A DNA stretch of 64,000 nucleotides from Symsagittifera roscoffensis (lineage: Eukaryota > Xenacoelomorpha > Acoela > Convolutidae): positions 19,915,623 through 19,979,622 of the forward strand of contig NC_087065.1 of assembly GCF_963678635.1 (NCBI RefSeq), written 5' to 3'. Both the position numbers and the translations under genes were made by a program. A model generated the notes under the pieces. That model was not told where the DNA came from. It did not search any database and was given only the letters and a program-made list of their open reading frames with translations. Below are positions 20,661 to 33,205 of the stretch, piece by piece. Numbering within the stretch: position 1 is the stretch's first letter; each line of letters begins with the position of its first letter.

Positions 20661-21620
20661 ATGGATTTTGAATTATATACCCAAATATCCCAATATCTCC
20701 ACGCTACCCCGAAAGAACGACGGAAAATACCCCCCGGCCTTGCCCGAAACAAAAGAACCGCCTTCTGCCTTAGAGCGAAGAAGTATTCCCTCGTGGATGG
20801 ATACCTACGCCGAGATGGGAAAATCGTTCTCCACAAGCTTAACGTCACCCCCGTGTTACGTAATTTACATAGGTCAACCTTAAGTCATCGGGGGAACTCT
20901 AACGATCTACACCAAGAAGCGCGATCGCAGTATTTCATAGAGGGAGACCTCCGTGATGTCTGTCGAAATGTCTGTTTCGAGTGCATTAAATGTATTGAAG
21001 CCCGGATGATCCTATCTGACGAGGTTCCTATGCGACATTTATCGTCCAAGACTCGCGAACGAATATGCCGGACGATTATGACGCCGGTGAAGAAAGCAAA
21101 GGGAAATCGATCGCATAAACCTCGTGTCCCTGTCTTCGTTGCCGGGAAAAAACCTATCGCCACCCAAGACTGCGATAGTGCCAACGTCAACACGCACGAA
21201 CCCATTACGATCGAAGGCGCTTGCACTCTTTCTTCTTGTTTATTAGATTGCCTACATTACCTTATTACCGGGAGAAAAGTACAGTCGTACCGCTTGCAAC
21301 GGACCTTAGAGGATCAGCAATTGCGTGAACGAGGACGTTTGGATTCGTTATATTATCCTTTTCACGATCCCAATGCGACGTTACTATCACGTGGGGTCAT
21401 TGATTCCGACATGCACCTGCTCGCCGAAATGCTCGGGGTACATATATACGAGTACCGGACCGACCTAAGTCCCCCGAAATGGAATTACGTCGCGGGGAAT
21501 AAACACGGTCAAAACGGATCGGAAGCTATTTACCTCCAGTATTGGCAGCAACATGAGGGGCCCCACAAAGGGGAAGGGCATGTCGCAATTATTACCGGAA
21601 TGCATCCAAAACCTACATAG
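20661..21620 (+). CDS. Second copy of the LTR-encoded HHCC + OTU-like protein (319 aa)
   Basis: Identical to the 8007-8966 product except for one residue (F230 to L, from TTC to TTA). All candidate zinc ligands (H70, H76, C105, C108, C111) and candidate OTU residues (C193, H307) are kept. In this LTR the gene is transcribed away from the element body, so any read-through would enter flanking host DNA. An intact frame in both copies is expected for a recent insertion, because reverse transcription makes the two LTRs identical at integration. Conservation between the pair is therefore not by itself proof of selection. Confidence 0.75.
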   Translation: MDFELYTQISQYLHATPKERRKIPPGLARNKRTAFCLRAKKYSLVDGYLRRDGKIVLHKLNVTPVLRNLHRSTLSHRGNSNDLHQEARSQYFIEGDLRDVCRNVCFECIKCIEARMILSDEVPMRHLSSKTRERICRTIMTPVKKAKGNRSHKPRVPVFVAGKKPIATQDCDSANVNTHEPITIEGACTLSSCLLDCLHYLITGRKVQSYRLQRTLEDQQLRERGRLDSLYYPFHDPNATLLSRGVIDSDMHLLAEMLGVHIYEYRTDLSPPKWNYVAGNKHGQNGSEAIYLQYWQQHEGPHKGEGHVAIITGMHPKPT

Positions 21621-21989
21621 TTTTATTCAAAATCCCTTTTTACTTGAACTTTTCTTATTATTTCAAATATCTTCATCATTCTCATCTTGGTATTTAATTT
21701 CGACCATTTTGGGTCCCTATTATGCACATGCTTCGATTCGTTCGTCTCCGACAAATATTTACTGCAAATATTTGCTGGATTATAGGACGTTCGATTTTGG
21801 GCTGTGCACATCATTCCTATTTCATATCTACTACATTCAAGTTACTTTTAAAACGTGAGTAATTTTTGGTATAAACTTTCAATAATTTGTTTTGAATATT
21901 TTGTAACCTGTTCTTTTAGCCAAACTTTTCATTTAACTCATAAAAAGTCCCATTTTGTCCTATTTAGAGCCGAATTTCCCGTAAAACAC

Positions 21990-22364
21990 ATGGCCACCCA
22001 ATCTCATTTCGTCTGGGCCCTTCAGTTTGAGGAGGGGGAGAACGCTACCCCCTTCTTTTGGGGCAGGAACCAGCCCACAGAACTCCCCTTGCGAATAAAG
22101 CTAATGAAAGTGGCCGCATACCTCGGCACACACCGCCACATCTCTGACATCACTATCGTCTACTTCAAGTATGGAGTAGAGTGCGAGATGACCGTACCGA
22201 TGAATTCAACGGAGGCGTTGTGGCTCGCAAATCAATTGAGAGATTATGGGGGGAAACTTCCGGCCGAGCAAAATGAACTGGCCAGGGACATTGGCGAAGT
22301 CCTGTCCCTGGTTTCGATTTCTCACTTCGGGCCAAATACCGCTTTTTTTAAAACCCCTAATTGA
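21990..22364 (+). CDS. Second copy of the LTR-encoded unknown protein 2 (124 aa)
   Basis: Same ATG context and length as 9336-9710, with one substitution (F to L in GGKLPAEQ). The predicted 65-bp leader intron is at 21855-21919 with the same GTGAGT donor and TTTTAG acceptor. The frame ends 109 bp before the LTR edge. No family is recognised. It sits directly downstream of the OTU-like gene, so the two may share a transcript or use separate starts. The AT-rich gap between them contains no clear polyadenylation signal. Confidence 0.6.
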   Translation: MATQSHFVWALQFEEGENATPFFWGRNQPTELPLRIKLMKVAAYLGTHRHISDITIVYFKYGVECEMTVPMNSTEALWLANQLRDYGGKLPAEQNELARDIGEVLSLVSISHFGPNTAFFKTPN

Positions 22365-22473
22365 TACGTATATATCATCATGCCTGTAACTTATAACTAA
22401 TAATCCGGATATCAATTCAAGTATCTATCTGCGTTTTCCGGCTATATGAGATCATAGAATTACATATTCTACA

Positions 22474-23090
22474 CTAGAGGTTTGTCTAACTAAATATGTT
22501 TGCCATGGACTGCTAATCCTCCCCCCCCCCCACCTGCGAAATTTTATAAGTGATTTTTCGGTTCACATAATATGATAGCGACAAAGTTGGCATGTGAACA
22601 AATTATGCCAAAACAATGAGCGTAAACATTAAAGTAAAAATCTACAAAAAAGTAATCGATTAAATTGGAATCAAAAATGGATTTTAATCATTTGTAATGA
22701 ATTGCAATGATTTTTATTTTTCAAAAAAAAAACGGTAATAATGGATTAAAAATCCGTTAGGTTGTCTAATTTGCCACGACAATCGATCATATAGACAAAA
22801 TTTCAGTCCTCAAAAGCCCACTATAATCGATGATTTTTGTCAATAAAACTTCGGTGCTTGATATTAATATCTTGCATTTCTGAGTAGGCTCTTTTTCCTG
22901 ACCCCTCCCCCCCCCCACCTCACTCAAACATGAATTTTTTGGTCTAACGAGTGGTTTTACAAGGTTAATTATGAATACCAAATATGTTTTTCATAACCTA
23001 ATTAGTCTGCATGTCAGTTGTCATGACAATCGGACAAAGTGAACAGTAACTTCAAATATAAAAATTTGCAGGTGGAGGGGAAAGGAAAAA
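22474..23090. repeat. Repeat copy abutting the large element, plus an inverted diverged relative
   Basis: 22474-22882 matches 5265-5675 on the other side of the element (starts CTAGAGGTTTGTC, ends TTGCATTTCTG). It begins exactly at the LTR edge. 22883-23090 continues with a poly-C segment and a sequence whose reverse complement resembles the start of the 4613-type unit (e.g. CAAATATGTTTTTCATAACC versus the ACATATTTGGTATTCATG phrase). The family therefore has inverted halves around a C-rich centre. Confidence 0.75.
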
Positions 23091-26000
23091 TAGCCATTGA
23101 GTGATATCGATCCAATTTTGTTATAAGGTTTTTCATTTTCTTTTTTCATCATTTAGAGGGGGGGGGGGGGGTATAACCAAAAATACCCCAAAAATGAAAC
23201 ATAAATCATTTTGTATTATAAATCAATTTGACTGGAAAACATCCCCTCAGAGCCCGTGATAATTGTTCGTCGATGAGCCGATAAGAGGATGAAAACAAAA
23301 ACGATTAAAACGTTCTCGATGTTTTAACTAACAATCAGAAGATGTCAATGCGTAAGAATACGAATAATTTCGTTTCAATTTTGCACGAGTTTTCTAGCAA
23401 AAGATCCAACACAACAAGAAAAACTCACATAAAACAAAAACTATACAAGAAATTGATCTCCCGCCAAAAAATTTATTTTGAAAATTTGTCGATACTATTA
23501 GTCGATACTAACAGTTTAATCTGAAATTGTCTTAAAGACGAAGCGGATCTTTGGTGCACTCACATTTGGAAAAAGAAACATTTGGAGATACTTTAGAAAA
23601 ATTGAAAAGATAACTTCTTCAGACGACAGTAGTGCAACTTGCGAAACAAGTCATAAAAACGGACCTCAGCAGGAAAAAGAGTCTTTTTTAAACGAATGAA
23701 GGAAGCTGATACAACTACATTTCGGAGAATTGACTGCATCAAAATGAATACAAAGTTACGAAAAACAATTAAGGCTGTTTTCCACTCCCCGTCTTTTAAA
23801 GTTGTTTCACGTGTAATTATGGTTAAACGTGTGACTTTAGGATGTAAGGTATCAGGAACAAATCTGTTCACAATTGTAAGTTTGCTAACGATGCCAAGTT
23901 TCATTGTTTTTTGACAATGGTTAATTAGTTTTTCAAAGCCGTATTTCAAAAGCGGGTGGAAGTGGAAAAAAATATATTTAACGCCAAATGCATAAGTTGT
24001 TTTCCTTGTTTATTATTGAAAACGAGTAATCAATATTGTCAGTTTCAGAGATAATGGATGACTGTATGTTCATAAATTCGATCGACCGAAGACAGTGGTT
24101 TAGAGGTTAACCAAAGGTGGCACTCAACTCCGAAGATCAGTACCTGTTAGCACCAGAACTGGACAGAATGATTGATAGTGTGATTGACTCTATAAAATGA
24201 AAATAGATTTAGAACGAACTCGTGAACTAATTATTTACTATGAATTTATCCTTCTTGAGGAAACGAAAATTAGTAAACTTCAAGTTGAAAAGTACTGAAC
24301 AAAAAATTACCTAGCATTTGTATGTACGAGAATGCAAGAAAGTAGGGTTCACAAAAGTTTTGAGTCGTAGACTGCATTACGGACCGCCCTTTTGTTGGAC
24401 TGCAGAGTTTTAAACAGTTTGTAACTTGGAATTTTAGCCCGCTTTCCTCGATTTCTCTCAACCGGTCCTTGAGATATGGTCGCTCATAGCCGCCTTATTT
24501 TGTTAACGGCTGTACTTTTGCGCGCGCTTAACCTTGATGAAGTTTCGCCCTGACTACTCGTGGACTCCTGACTCGAGTACGAGACAAGACGTTGTTTTTG
24601 TCTCTTTTGTTCCACCCTCGAGGCTGGGCAAAGAGTCTAGATATTTCAGGGAACAATTTTTTTCAACCGAGTAAATTTAGTTTTCAAGAAAACTTGTCGG
24701 TCTTTGATTGAAACAAATCATTGTTAAAGTTATATAAAGACAATATTTATCAGGCTTTTTACTCCACCGCTGCAAATAAACCAGATATTCCATTTTTTTC
24801 GAGATAATCTTCTCAAAAAATTTTTTTATCCAAAAAACGAACTTTCTGTTTTGGCATGAAAAAAAATTGCAAGCAACGCACATCAAAACTTGTGAAAACA
24901 CCCTCCTTGTTGAATTTGATTTCTTATTGATGAAGCGAAAGGAGGAAAAAATTAAGTGCAACTTTTGCGATTACAAATTTTGATCGATGTTTCCGTACCT
25001 CTTTTTTACGCAAAAAAAATTCAGAAGGATGCGAAGAAGGCTTTTTGGATGCGAAATACAATTGCATAAGGTCAATGCATACATCCGTGTTAGTAATGTA
25101 AAACCAATTAAAAGAGCCCTGTTGATGATTTTAAGAAAAAAATGTAGACTTTTTTCAAAAAAAGCCATTCATAGGAACGACGGTTTGATTGACTTGACTT
25201 AACAACTAGAAAATAGAAATGAGCAAATAAATACGCATCCTTGTAGATAAATCAGATTTAACTGGCGCCATACCAGCTCTCACAAAAAAATGCTTAAAAA
25301 TCCTAAACATCCAATAGATCAACGCAAGCAAATTTTTAGAGAAAAACATCATTGGCATAAAGTCAGTTGACGATCACCAATTGCAGAACTAAGACACGAA
25401 GAAAAAGACTCAACCCGGAATCTCGATTAGGCGTCACATATTGTGCGATTTTGAAAAATGCTTGTTTTTCAATTTAAAAAAAATCTAGTTTTAAGCGGTG
25501 AAAGTCAAGATCTAGATCTTCGGAAATGCTTCCTAATATATAAGGCATTATCTTTTTGAGAAATCTGTCAGTTTTTTAGAGCACAACAAATGACGGAAAA
25601 AATAACTACATTTTATCCGAGTTTTTCTTCACCTGCTAAGTGGTTTTGTAAAAACTTATTATGAAAGCTTTTTGAAGGAATTAATTGTTTTAGATGAACT
25701 TGGAGAAACCAATTTGTCGATATATTTCCGATAATGTATGTCGACCCTAACTCAGTTCTGGGAAAACTCTATTCTTTTCTTTTAGTTGGTCGCAACACAA
25801 AAATTAATTGACAAGAAAAGCATTCAGTGCAAGAGGGTCATTTTCTCCTTTTGTTTTCCAAGCTCCTGTGCAAGAAGGTCCTTTTATTTTCAAGTGTCCT
25901 TTTGTTCCATGAACTTTTTTGGCGTCTGTGAAATTGGCAACATATACATATTCGATTTTGATGCTCAAGGAGATAAAAAGTACGGCATAATTTTTTCGAG

Positions 26001-26860
26001 CAAACCGCGTGCCAAAATTTTTGAAATAAAAAAAAATTTTAGGCTCAGAGTGTATATGTTGCCAACTATTCAATGGTAGAGTCGGCAATAAGTTCGATAA
26101 AACTAGTCGAAGCAAGTTAATTGAACGAATCTGATTGGCTAATTTTAACCGAGAGCTTAGATGAAAACTGCACGTACAACTTTACAAATTGAAATTGATA
26201 TATTTTTGAGCTGAGCTAAAAATGGAGCCTTTCTTTGATTCAAAAACTCGTTTCAATGTTAATCTCTTAAAATTTATTTTCAAATTTAAAAAATATCTGT
26301 TAACTATTGAATACTGACTACACCATTTGAGTTTTTTGTGATGTGAAATAAAATTAAACCTGTACTTGACTTCAAATAATCTAGCAGCACAATCATTTTG
26401 GGCCGAAATTTTTGAAATTCGAAAACTTTGAATTATGGATTGTCATTTTGGATTTAGAATCAGTTATGCTCAAAAAGCATAATCGCAGTTTTTCAGCCAA
26501 GCTGGGCCCCGTAGAACCGAATCTGTATCAGTTGCCAAGTTCACAGACGTAAACTTTACGAGAGATAGAGCTTATACAAGAGAATTTGTCCCTCTTTACG
26601 AGGCCTTGTTTCAAAAGATAAAGTAAACAAATCTCGCTGAGTTAGAATTGGATTTCAACTAATACGTATGTGACTCAAAACTGCCAAAGGAGCTGATTGC
26701 CGTGCAAGAAGAACAAAATTTCCGAGTACAAAACAGTAAATTTAAAAATTTATATATCTATCTTTGAAAAACCATAGAAAGCTTTCATCCTAGATTTATT
26801 CGTGTCTGTTCAGGGACAATTAAGTTTTTGTTGATGTTTAACTACATCTTAAAAAACTAC
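23091..26860. other. AT-rich region without recognised genes
   Basis: It contains a G-run of 13 near 23159 and several short open frames without family resemblance. A weak tRNA-like head lies near 24090-24165, with an A-box-like TGGTTTAGAGGTTAACC but no good B-box. The right end (from about 26660) contains weak, broken frames that may be the gag/protease part of the Ty3-like remnant which follows. Confidence 0.4.
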
Positions 26861-26869
26861 AAGTTACCA

Positions 26870-29560
26870 GCAGAATTTTTCCAAAAGTTAATTCCAGTAC
26901 AGCAAAAAGGAAGAAGAGTCCCAATAACGCTGCAAGAAAAAGTTGATAAAAAAATAGCCAACTTTTGAAACAAGGACACATCGGAATTTGAAAGATTGTT
27001 CCGACAAATACTTCGTACCACTAATCATAACTACCGTGAAAAAAGACGAGTCTGTAAAACTAGCTATAGAATGAAGGAAACTAAATGAGCAAATGCATAA
27101 GAATAAATATCAAATGCCAATCATCGAAGAACTATAATCGCAAATATCATCGCAAACCATACGCAAACAAAAAGCGGTATAATTCTCAACGATGGATCTA
27201 ACATACGTAAACGGACAGCAACCGCTTAGCCCGGAATCGAGAGTACAATGTAATTTCTCACTGGTGGGTAGCCAATCAACGGGGAAGTACTGGTTCAAAA
27301 CCGGGTTGTACGGTTTCACGACAATGCCTGCGGATTTCCAAAGAGTAATGAAAGCAACCCTATTCGAAGTTCCACGGGAGCACGTTTTTAGAGATGATAT
27401 CCTGGTTGTAAGCAGAGGCAGTAAAATTGAACATATAACGGCGATAGAGAAGACTTTGAGAAAATTAAACAAAAAAAATATGTCAGTAAAGCTTACTAAG
27501 TGCAATCTCGCGCAACGAAATAAACTCACACCCACCAGCGTTATTTCGCTCGTTCGGAAAACGAAACCAATCGAATCTTTGAAAGCTCCTTGCACCGAGT
27601 CTCAGCTTAAATCGCTTACGGGTTCAATACACAGCCTTCACAAGTACCTTCCAGTGCTAGCTGAATCATCAACACCCATTACGGCCCTTAAGTCGGAAAA
27701 AGAACATATTTGAACATCGGAGTATCAAACAGCGTTTGATAACTTAAATGGGCAAGTGGCAAACATAGTCGAACTAGGGCACTTCTATGTACATCGCGAT
27801 GTCCGAATAGTATGCTACACCAGTCACAACGGACACGGTGCCATACTCGAACAATTGGGCTCCAACGGCTGAAGGCCAAAAACTTTCGCGTCACGCTACC
27901 TGAACGACGCCGAGGAAAAGTACTCGATGAATGAATTGGAAATGCCAGTGGTCGTGTGTGGAATATGTCAGAAACTACGTATTAGAAAGAAACTGTTGGT
28001 TTTGACAGATCATAAAGCTTTAGTCTCACTGTTGATTGGTAACAACCAAAAGAACAAAACTGTGTTTAAACGACATACCACTTTTATCACTTTTAATTTT
28101 TAAGAAGAACATAAGACCGGAGCGCAAACCGGCCTCGCAGACTATTTGTCAAGAAAGGCAAGCTCAGAAGCAAAACCAGTCAGCACATACGATAGCAGGT
28201 TTACAGTTGCGAAAAATAACTCAATTGAGGCGCCCTCGGTTTCAAAACTTTATTTAACTCCAAAGGAAAATTTGAAACGCTACTGTCCAATCAAAAAAGA
28301 GTTTGCAAAAACTCGAATAGAAAACGACCGGTAAAGGGCGGAAATTTTTGTATCGAAAAACTGATCAATCAGAGTCAAGGTTTGAAGGGCAAATAGTTCC
28401 GATAAAATCTGAAAGTTCCTAAAACATAAAATCCACATGGAGAAGCGCGTCAAATCTATGTCACCCAGGGGACAAGTTTCATCTCGAAGCATAATAAACG
28501 TTTTGTCACAAGGAAGAAATCGAGATAGTCTTATCATTTAAGAACGACCATCGAGCGACGGGGTGCGTCGAACGAACAATCGGCAGCCCGAAGAACTCAG
28601 TACTTACTCATGCGCGAGAAGAAAATCGGAAAACCTGGAGAAAATTCTCGAAAGGAACCTTGGTGCTCTAAGGTTTTCCAAAAAAAACAAGCTCAAACAT
28701 AAGTCATTTGAAGCTCATCATGGCTGGGAGGCAAATACGGTTGTAGGAAAAATAACAATGAAACCGTCTCTAAAGAGTCTAAACTGGTATAAAGTAATAT
28801 TTTCAAAATATGCTTGTTTAGATAAACGAGACTTAGACGAGCAACGGATACCGCAACCCGCAGATAAAAACGGGATGTTTAGGTCTGATAACGACTTCAA
28901 CGTGAAGAATAGGCGCCACCCAATAAATCTGAAGGACGACCAGATCAATGATCAGGGCGTGGAGCCGGCATTAAAGCAGAATCATCGGCGTCATTAACGC
29001 CATCGGAAGTAATTCTGCAGAGGACGGGAGATAAGAACTTTAGCAGGTATAAGCCACTAAATTCCAAATTGATGAACAAAACTGCGCACACAGTTAAAAC
29101 GGGTAACAATGCTGTTCCTGGAAATCGTAAGTGGCGTTGCGCAAAATCCCGACCCCAAGAGAAGAGCCCTCGGAGCGATTAAGGCCCATCCGACAACAGA
29201 GGAAGTGAAGCGCAAAATAATGGCTGAGAGACCATCATTTCAAAAAGCAGAAAAAAACACAAGCAGCACGCAAAAAGGTGGAAGAGCCGACCACGGGGAC
29301 TACTCCGATTCCAAGTACGAGGACTACTTGCTAATAGCAACGAAAAGAAAGCTCGTACGAGAAGCGGCGAGTGTGCTTGAGACAAGTTTACCGGAGATAC
29401 GGGGAACCCTCGCACATCCGGAGGCGGAAACAAACCGGTCGACAATAGAAACTGAGGGGCGAGCGACATTCAGTTCGAAAACAGCCAGCGAGACAGAAAT
29501 CCGACCAAGCAATTACGATACGGCAACAGAGTACACGATTGCACAATTGTAGACTAAAAT
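26870..29560 (+). pseudogene. Decayed Ty3/gypsy pol (RT, RNase H, integrase tail)
   Basis: Plus-strand frames, broken by stops and shifts, keep the order of a Ty3-like polyprotein. IPVQQKGRRVPITLQE near 26900 marks the RT start. TGLYGFTTMPADFQRVM near 27300 and FRDDILVVSRG near 27390 follow; the catalytic YxDD is FRDD here. RNase H phrases near 27800-27960 include SHNGHGAILEQLG and NDAEEKYSMNELE. A post-integrase segment, FEAHHGWEANTVV, lies near 28710. Frames at 29109-29552 probably belong to the C-terminal tail. The integrase core is largely missing. It resembles the copies at 40944-47720, so all three derive from one family, different from the large element. It is not functional. Confidence 0.75.
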
Positions 29561-32500
29561 AAAAACGAAACGGAGCGGTCGGCATTCAACTGACCGAGCC
29601 TGCGGGCGGCATTCAACTGACCGAGAAACGAAATATCCGAAAAAGGACAAGAGAAAGCGAGTACGAAGGCAGCGATTAGTGTCTTGCTCGAGCCATGAAT
29701 CAGCAAGTTCACAGGATGAAACGACATATAGACGAAGCTGATAGAAGCGCACGACAGTAAACAAAATGGGGGCCGTCATGATTGACCATGTTCAAAGATT
29801 CGAAGGCGGAGAAAAATAAACGAAGGAAGAAAAGAAATAGGGCTTAAAATGCTTACATTGAGTCGCTATTTGAAAACTTTAAAAAGCCTTCGTCCAGGGA
29901 GTGGGCAGGCCGCAGAGTTTTCAAAACCTCAACCTTTCAGTTCTACCTTGTATCTATCAAAACTCAAGCTTAAGCTCAAACTTGTCGTCATTAAATCTAA
30001 ATTTCCTTGAGTACTTAAAAATTTCATTTCTTTCATTCTTCCATAAGAAAGGGAATGTCTAAGGATCAAATTAATCACAGTTCATTTTAGTTCTATTCTT
30101 TTCATTCCATTTCATTCAATCAATCTATCTGGTGCTAACTGGTATTTATCCTTCGGAGTTTTCAATCACCATTGGTTGACCTTTAGCTCATTGTCTCCGA
30201 CTAATTTATGCATTGCAGCCTTACTTTTATCTATCTGTCTGGAAATTACACTACCTCTAACTTTTTCTTGACATCAGTTCATTCATTCATTTACTTTTTT
30301 CACTGTATGTGTTTTTTCTCGTTTTTGTTTTCCTTTTTTTCGGATTCCGAATTGCAAACTATTCTGCATTTTTGATATGAGAAACGTCACTAGAAGTGAG
30401 ATTTACTACTTGCTGAAATATAATTGTCTCAAATAAAGCATCCATGCCGCATTTTTTCCCACTCCGTGAAGTTATTGGAGAGCATCGCGGTGAACACTTT
30501 CATTAAATTTGTAGAGACTTTGGTCCATTCATTCCACTTTTTTCTGTCACCAAACTGACGTTCAACGTTTTTAAAACTTTCACAAGTTCTTTTGGTATTA
30601 CATCAATCTCTGGTGTATTTCGATGACTTTGAACAATTTCATGAAAATCTTTCCAGTTTTGATTGCAAACCTAACGTTTGTTTTCTTGTAAGCGTTTGTT
30701 TTCATCAACCACATCATAGTTACTAATAAAATTACTGAGACAACGCCACCAAGTACTTCAACTGCTTGAAGACGTTTTTGGTCTAGTTATTTAGAAAATG
30801 AAGGACAATCTTTAACAAGACTACTCGTATCAGGGCAAAGCCCTGAATTTTCCAACTGCTTTTTAAAGTTTATGGAGTAGTAATAACCTGAAAAAATATA
30901 AATAAAAAATTGAATGTAAATTGAAATAAATTGATTGTAATAAAGTAAAAAGTTTTTTTAATGTTTGAGCAATTTCGTGAAAATTATCCCCACACCCGCC
31001 ATATAGAGTACAAAAAGGAAGATTTTGCTCCTAGTAACAAACCAATTCTGGCAAATAAACTTGGAAGGATTCAACTAACTTGGAACGATTTCCAAGACGG
31101 ATTAAATATCCACTTACAAGTCAATAGCGCGAAATATATGGCGCGTTATTGGTCTCGAATTGGCCAAAATGGCAATTTTTTAAATCCCATAACATTATGA
31201 AAAATGATCACAGGTGAAATATTTTTTCAAATCTAAGCTTTTGAATGATATTAAAAAAATCGGTCTAAAGTAGCTAGTTAGAAAGAAGTCGAAACCTGTC
31301 TGAAGAAAAAATCCACCCTGAGCACAAGTATTCTGTTACTTTCGTTACAAAAGTCGGAAGAATAAAACGTAGGAAATTACTAAAATACTGTTTTTGTCCC
31401 ATTCAAAAGTAGCGTTTTATACACCGTTAAATGCTAATTCACTACATTTTCTCATCCAACTGTTTCATAGGATTTGAAGAGGGGCATCGGGCAACTTTTG
31501 GTCAAAATACAGAAAAAGTATCAAATCCAAAATTTCGAAAATTGAAGTGAAATTTTTTAGGGCAATTCGGTTATCAAAAGAACAAAAGAAGAAAATGATA
31601 ACATACGTGAAAACACATTTTCTAGTCACGAAAATAACGTTTTCTTGGTGAGCTTTTTGAGACTTGTCCATTAATATTGAAATACTTTGTTAAATTTTAC
31701 TTCAAAAAGTAAAGCGTTTTCACTTTGAGAAAAAAATTTTTGACAGAAAATCAGTAAGATTTGTTGGTAGCGATGAAATGATAAAATCTCTGCGACTTTG
31801 AAGGCATTACGGACAAACTTTCTTTGGCGACCAAAAGCATCCAAAAAAATGGACATTTTTTGATTTTCCAGCATAAATTTTCAAAAACTAAAGTTGATGA
31901 CTTGGTTAATGAAACTCAAAAAATATTAGAATGCTCAAAATTCGTAGAAAAATTTATTAAACTCGATGTTAAATTTTTAAGATTTTTCGTACGACAAATT
32001 ACGAACTAATAGAAAACTATGAAGACAAGATATTACAAAATCTACATTTCAATTAGTCGGAAAGTTTCATGAACAAACAGTAGCTCTCTTTTCAATGTAC
32101 CCAAATATCAAATAAAAGTTTCTCAAACAGATGCTATACAAAATTATATAACCTTAAAAAGGTTTAAGAATTACAGCAATTCTAAATTGTGAAAATCAAT
32201 GTATCGAAAAATTTGTTTACATTTTAACTGGGTCTGCTTCAGACAACATTAGTTCAGTTTGCTCTAACATCGATTTGAATGAAATTATTAAATTTTTGCA
32301 AAACACTTTTGTGTACAAGATATCAAAAACGACAAAAAATTGTATAATTAGCAATAAAAATTTGTGTGAAATCATATGAGTCCCAGAAACTTTAACGCAG
32401 TTGCCACAAAAAAAAAACAGATCAAGTTCTTTAAATTTTTTGCAACTCACGGAAACAATTTAAAAATTAAAAATTATTTTAATTGGAAATATCTGAATTG

Positions 32501-33205
32501 ATTTTAATTCAAAATCAACGTTTCATTTGATTGGCAATCAAATTAATAAATTAATTACAAGAACTGACTAAAACAAAAAAGTTTTTAAAACGAAAAGATC
32601 ATCGTGAATCGAGAATAATCAAACCGAAAAGATAAGCGTGCATTTATGCAAGGGCCTTTAAGTAAGGACTGAACCAACAAATCTGGGAGCGTTAAAAGCG
32701 TTTTCTCTACTTGAGTTGACAATTAACCAAAAATCTTGAGAACTAAAATTAAATAAAATTTATCCAGACTTTTAAAAATGGGTTTAAAAGTAAACTCGAA
32801 GAAAGGTCATTTCTGGCTGGTTTTAGTTAATCAAAAATACGCTTAAACTTGCGGGTGATTAGTAAAAAAAAAGTAGATCAAAAAAGTTTTTTTTTGTAGC
32901 CAAACAGAATTTAACCAAAAATTTTCACCAAAAATTTGTGCAAAGTGATGTCGAATCATTTTCAAGTATACAATTTGCGTTTTATATAATTAGAAAAAAA
33001 AACACTTTTTTATCAAACAAAAAGATAATCTGATACAAGTTTTATACAATTATGCGCCTTTAAACCTTTTTGGAAAATTTTTGGGCGAGAGAATTTATTT
33101 TAGGCATCCCAGCAATTGATCCAGTCATTTTAGGGTAAGTTTTCATTGACTGAAGCTAGCCAAAAATGACATCTTTTTCGGGTAAAATTTTGAGACTAAA
33201 TTTTA
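29561..33205. other. AT-rich stretch without recognised genes
   Basis: No coding region with family resemblance was seen. A short open frame at 30961-31200 has no recognisable motif. A repeat with a palindromic end occurs at 30782-30852 and is listed separately. Direct AGCGGGC/CATTCAACTGACCGAG duplications near 29577-29630 probably belong to the end of the preceding remnant. Confidence 0.4.
30782..30852 (+). repeat. Short dispersed repeat ending in a CAGGGC/GCCCTG palindrome (copy 1)
   Basis: It reads CTAGTTATTTAGAAAATG ... AACAAGACTACTCGTA, then TCAGGGCAAAGCCCTGA. The reverse complement of 33542-33611 has the same order of phrases, including AACAAGACTGCTCACATA and TCAGGGCGAAGCCCTGA. The 6-7 bp stem with a 3-base loop looks like a terminal hairpin. 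The mobile-element class is unknown. Confidence 0.55.

Larger units (their letters stand above)
5693..22473 (-). mobile_element. Complete 16.8 kb Ty3/gypsy retrovirus-like element with giant coding LTRs
   Basis: The element is bounded by two direct repeats of 4127 and 4117 bp that begin TGTA and end TACA. Internally the minus strand encodes, in order, gag, protease, RT-RNase H-integrase and an envelope-like glycoprotein. A TGG-starting primer-binding site lies one base from the upstream LTR (18357-22473), and a purine tract abuts the downstream LTR (5693-9819). Integrase after RNase H and a GPY/F module place it in Ty3/gypsy; env makes it retrovirus-like. LTRs differ by roughly eight substitutions and one 10-base G-run change by eye, which implies recent insertion. 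Both LTRs carry antisense (plus-strand) genes. No short target-site duplication is seen (left flank gtaatg, right flank ctagag). A UAG in protease and a frame change before RT could mean this copy is not autonomous, or that recoding is used. Confidence 0.93.
18357..22473 (-). repeat. Upstream (5') LTR of the large element, 4117 bp
   Basis: Second copy of the giant LTR. Promoter activity for gag-pol should reside here in minus orientation, but no TATA box or start site was pinned down. Differences from the other copy include T/A near 18866, A/G and G/A near 18882-18894, T/C near 19210, G/A near 19865, C/A near 21350 and two changes near 22252-22258, plus the shorter G-run near 20471. The plus-strand genes it carries read outward from the element into flanking DNA. 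Confidence 0.93.

Noticed and set aside
22883..23090. CRISPR-like or regularly spaced array
   Set aside because: Repeats are long, few and eukaryotic-type; there is no short repeat-spacer pattern anywhere in the window.
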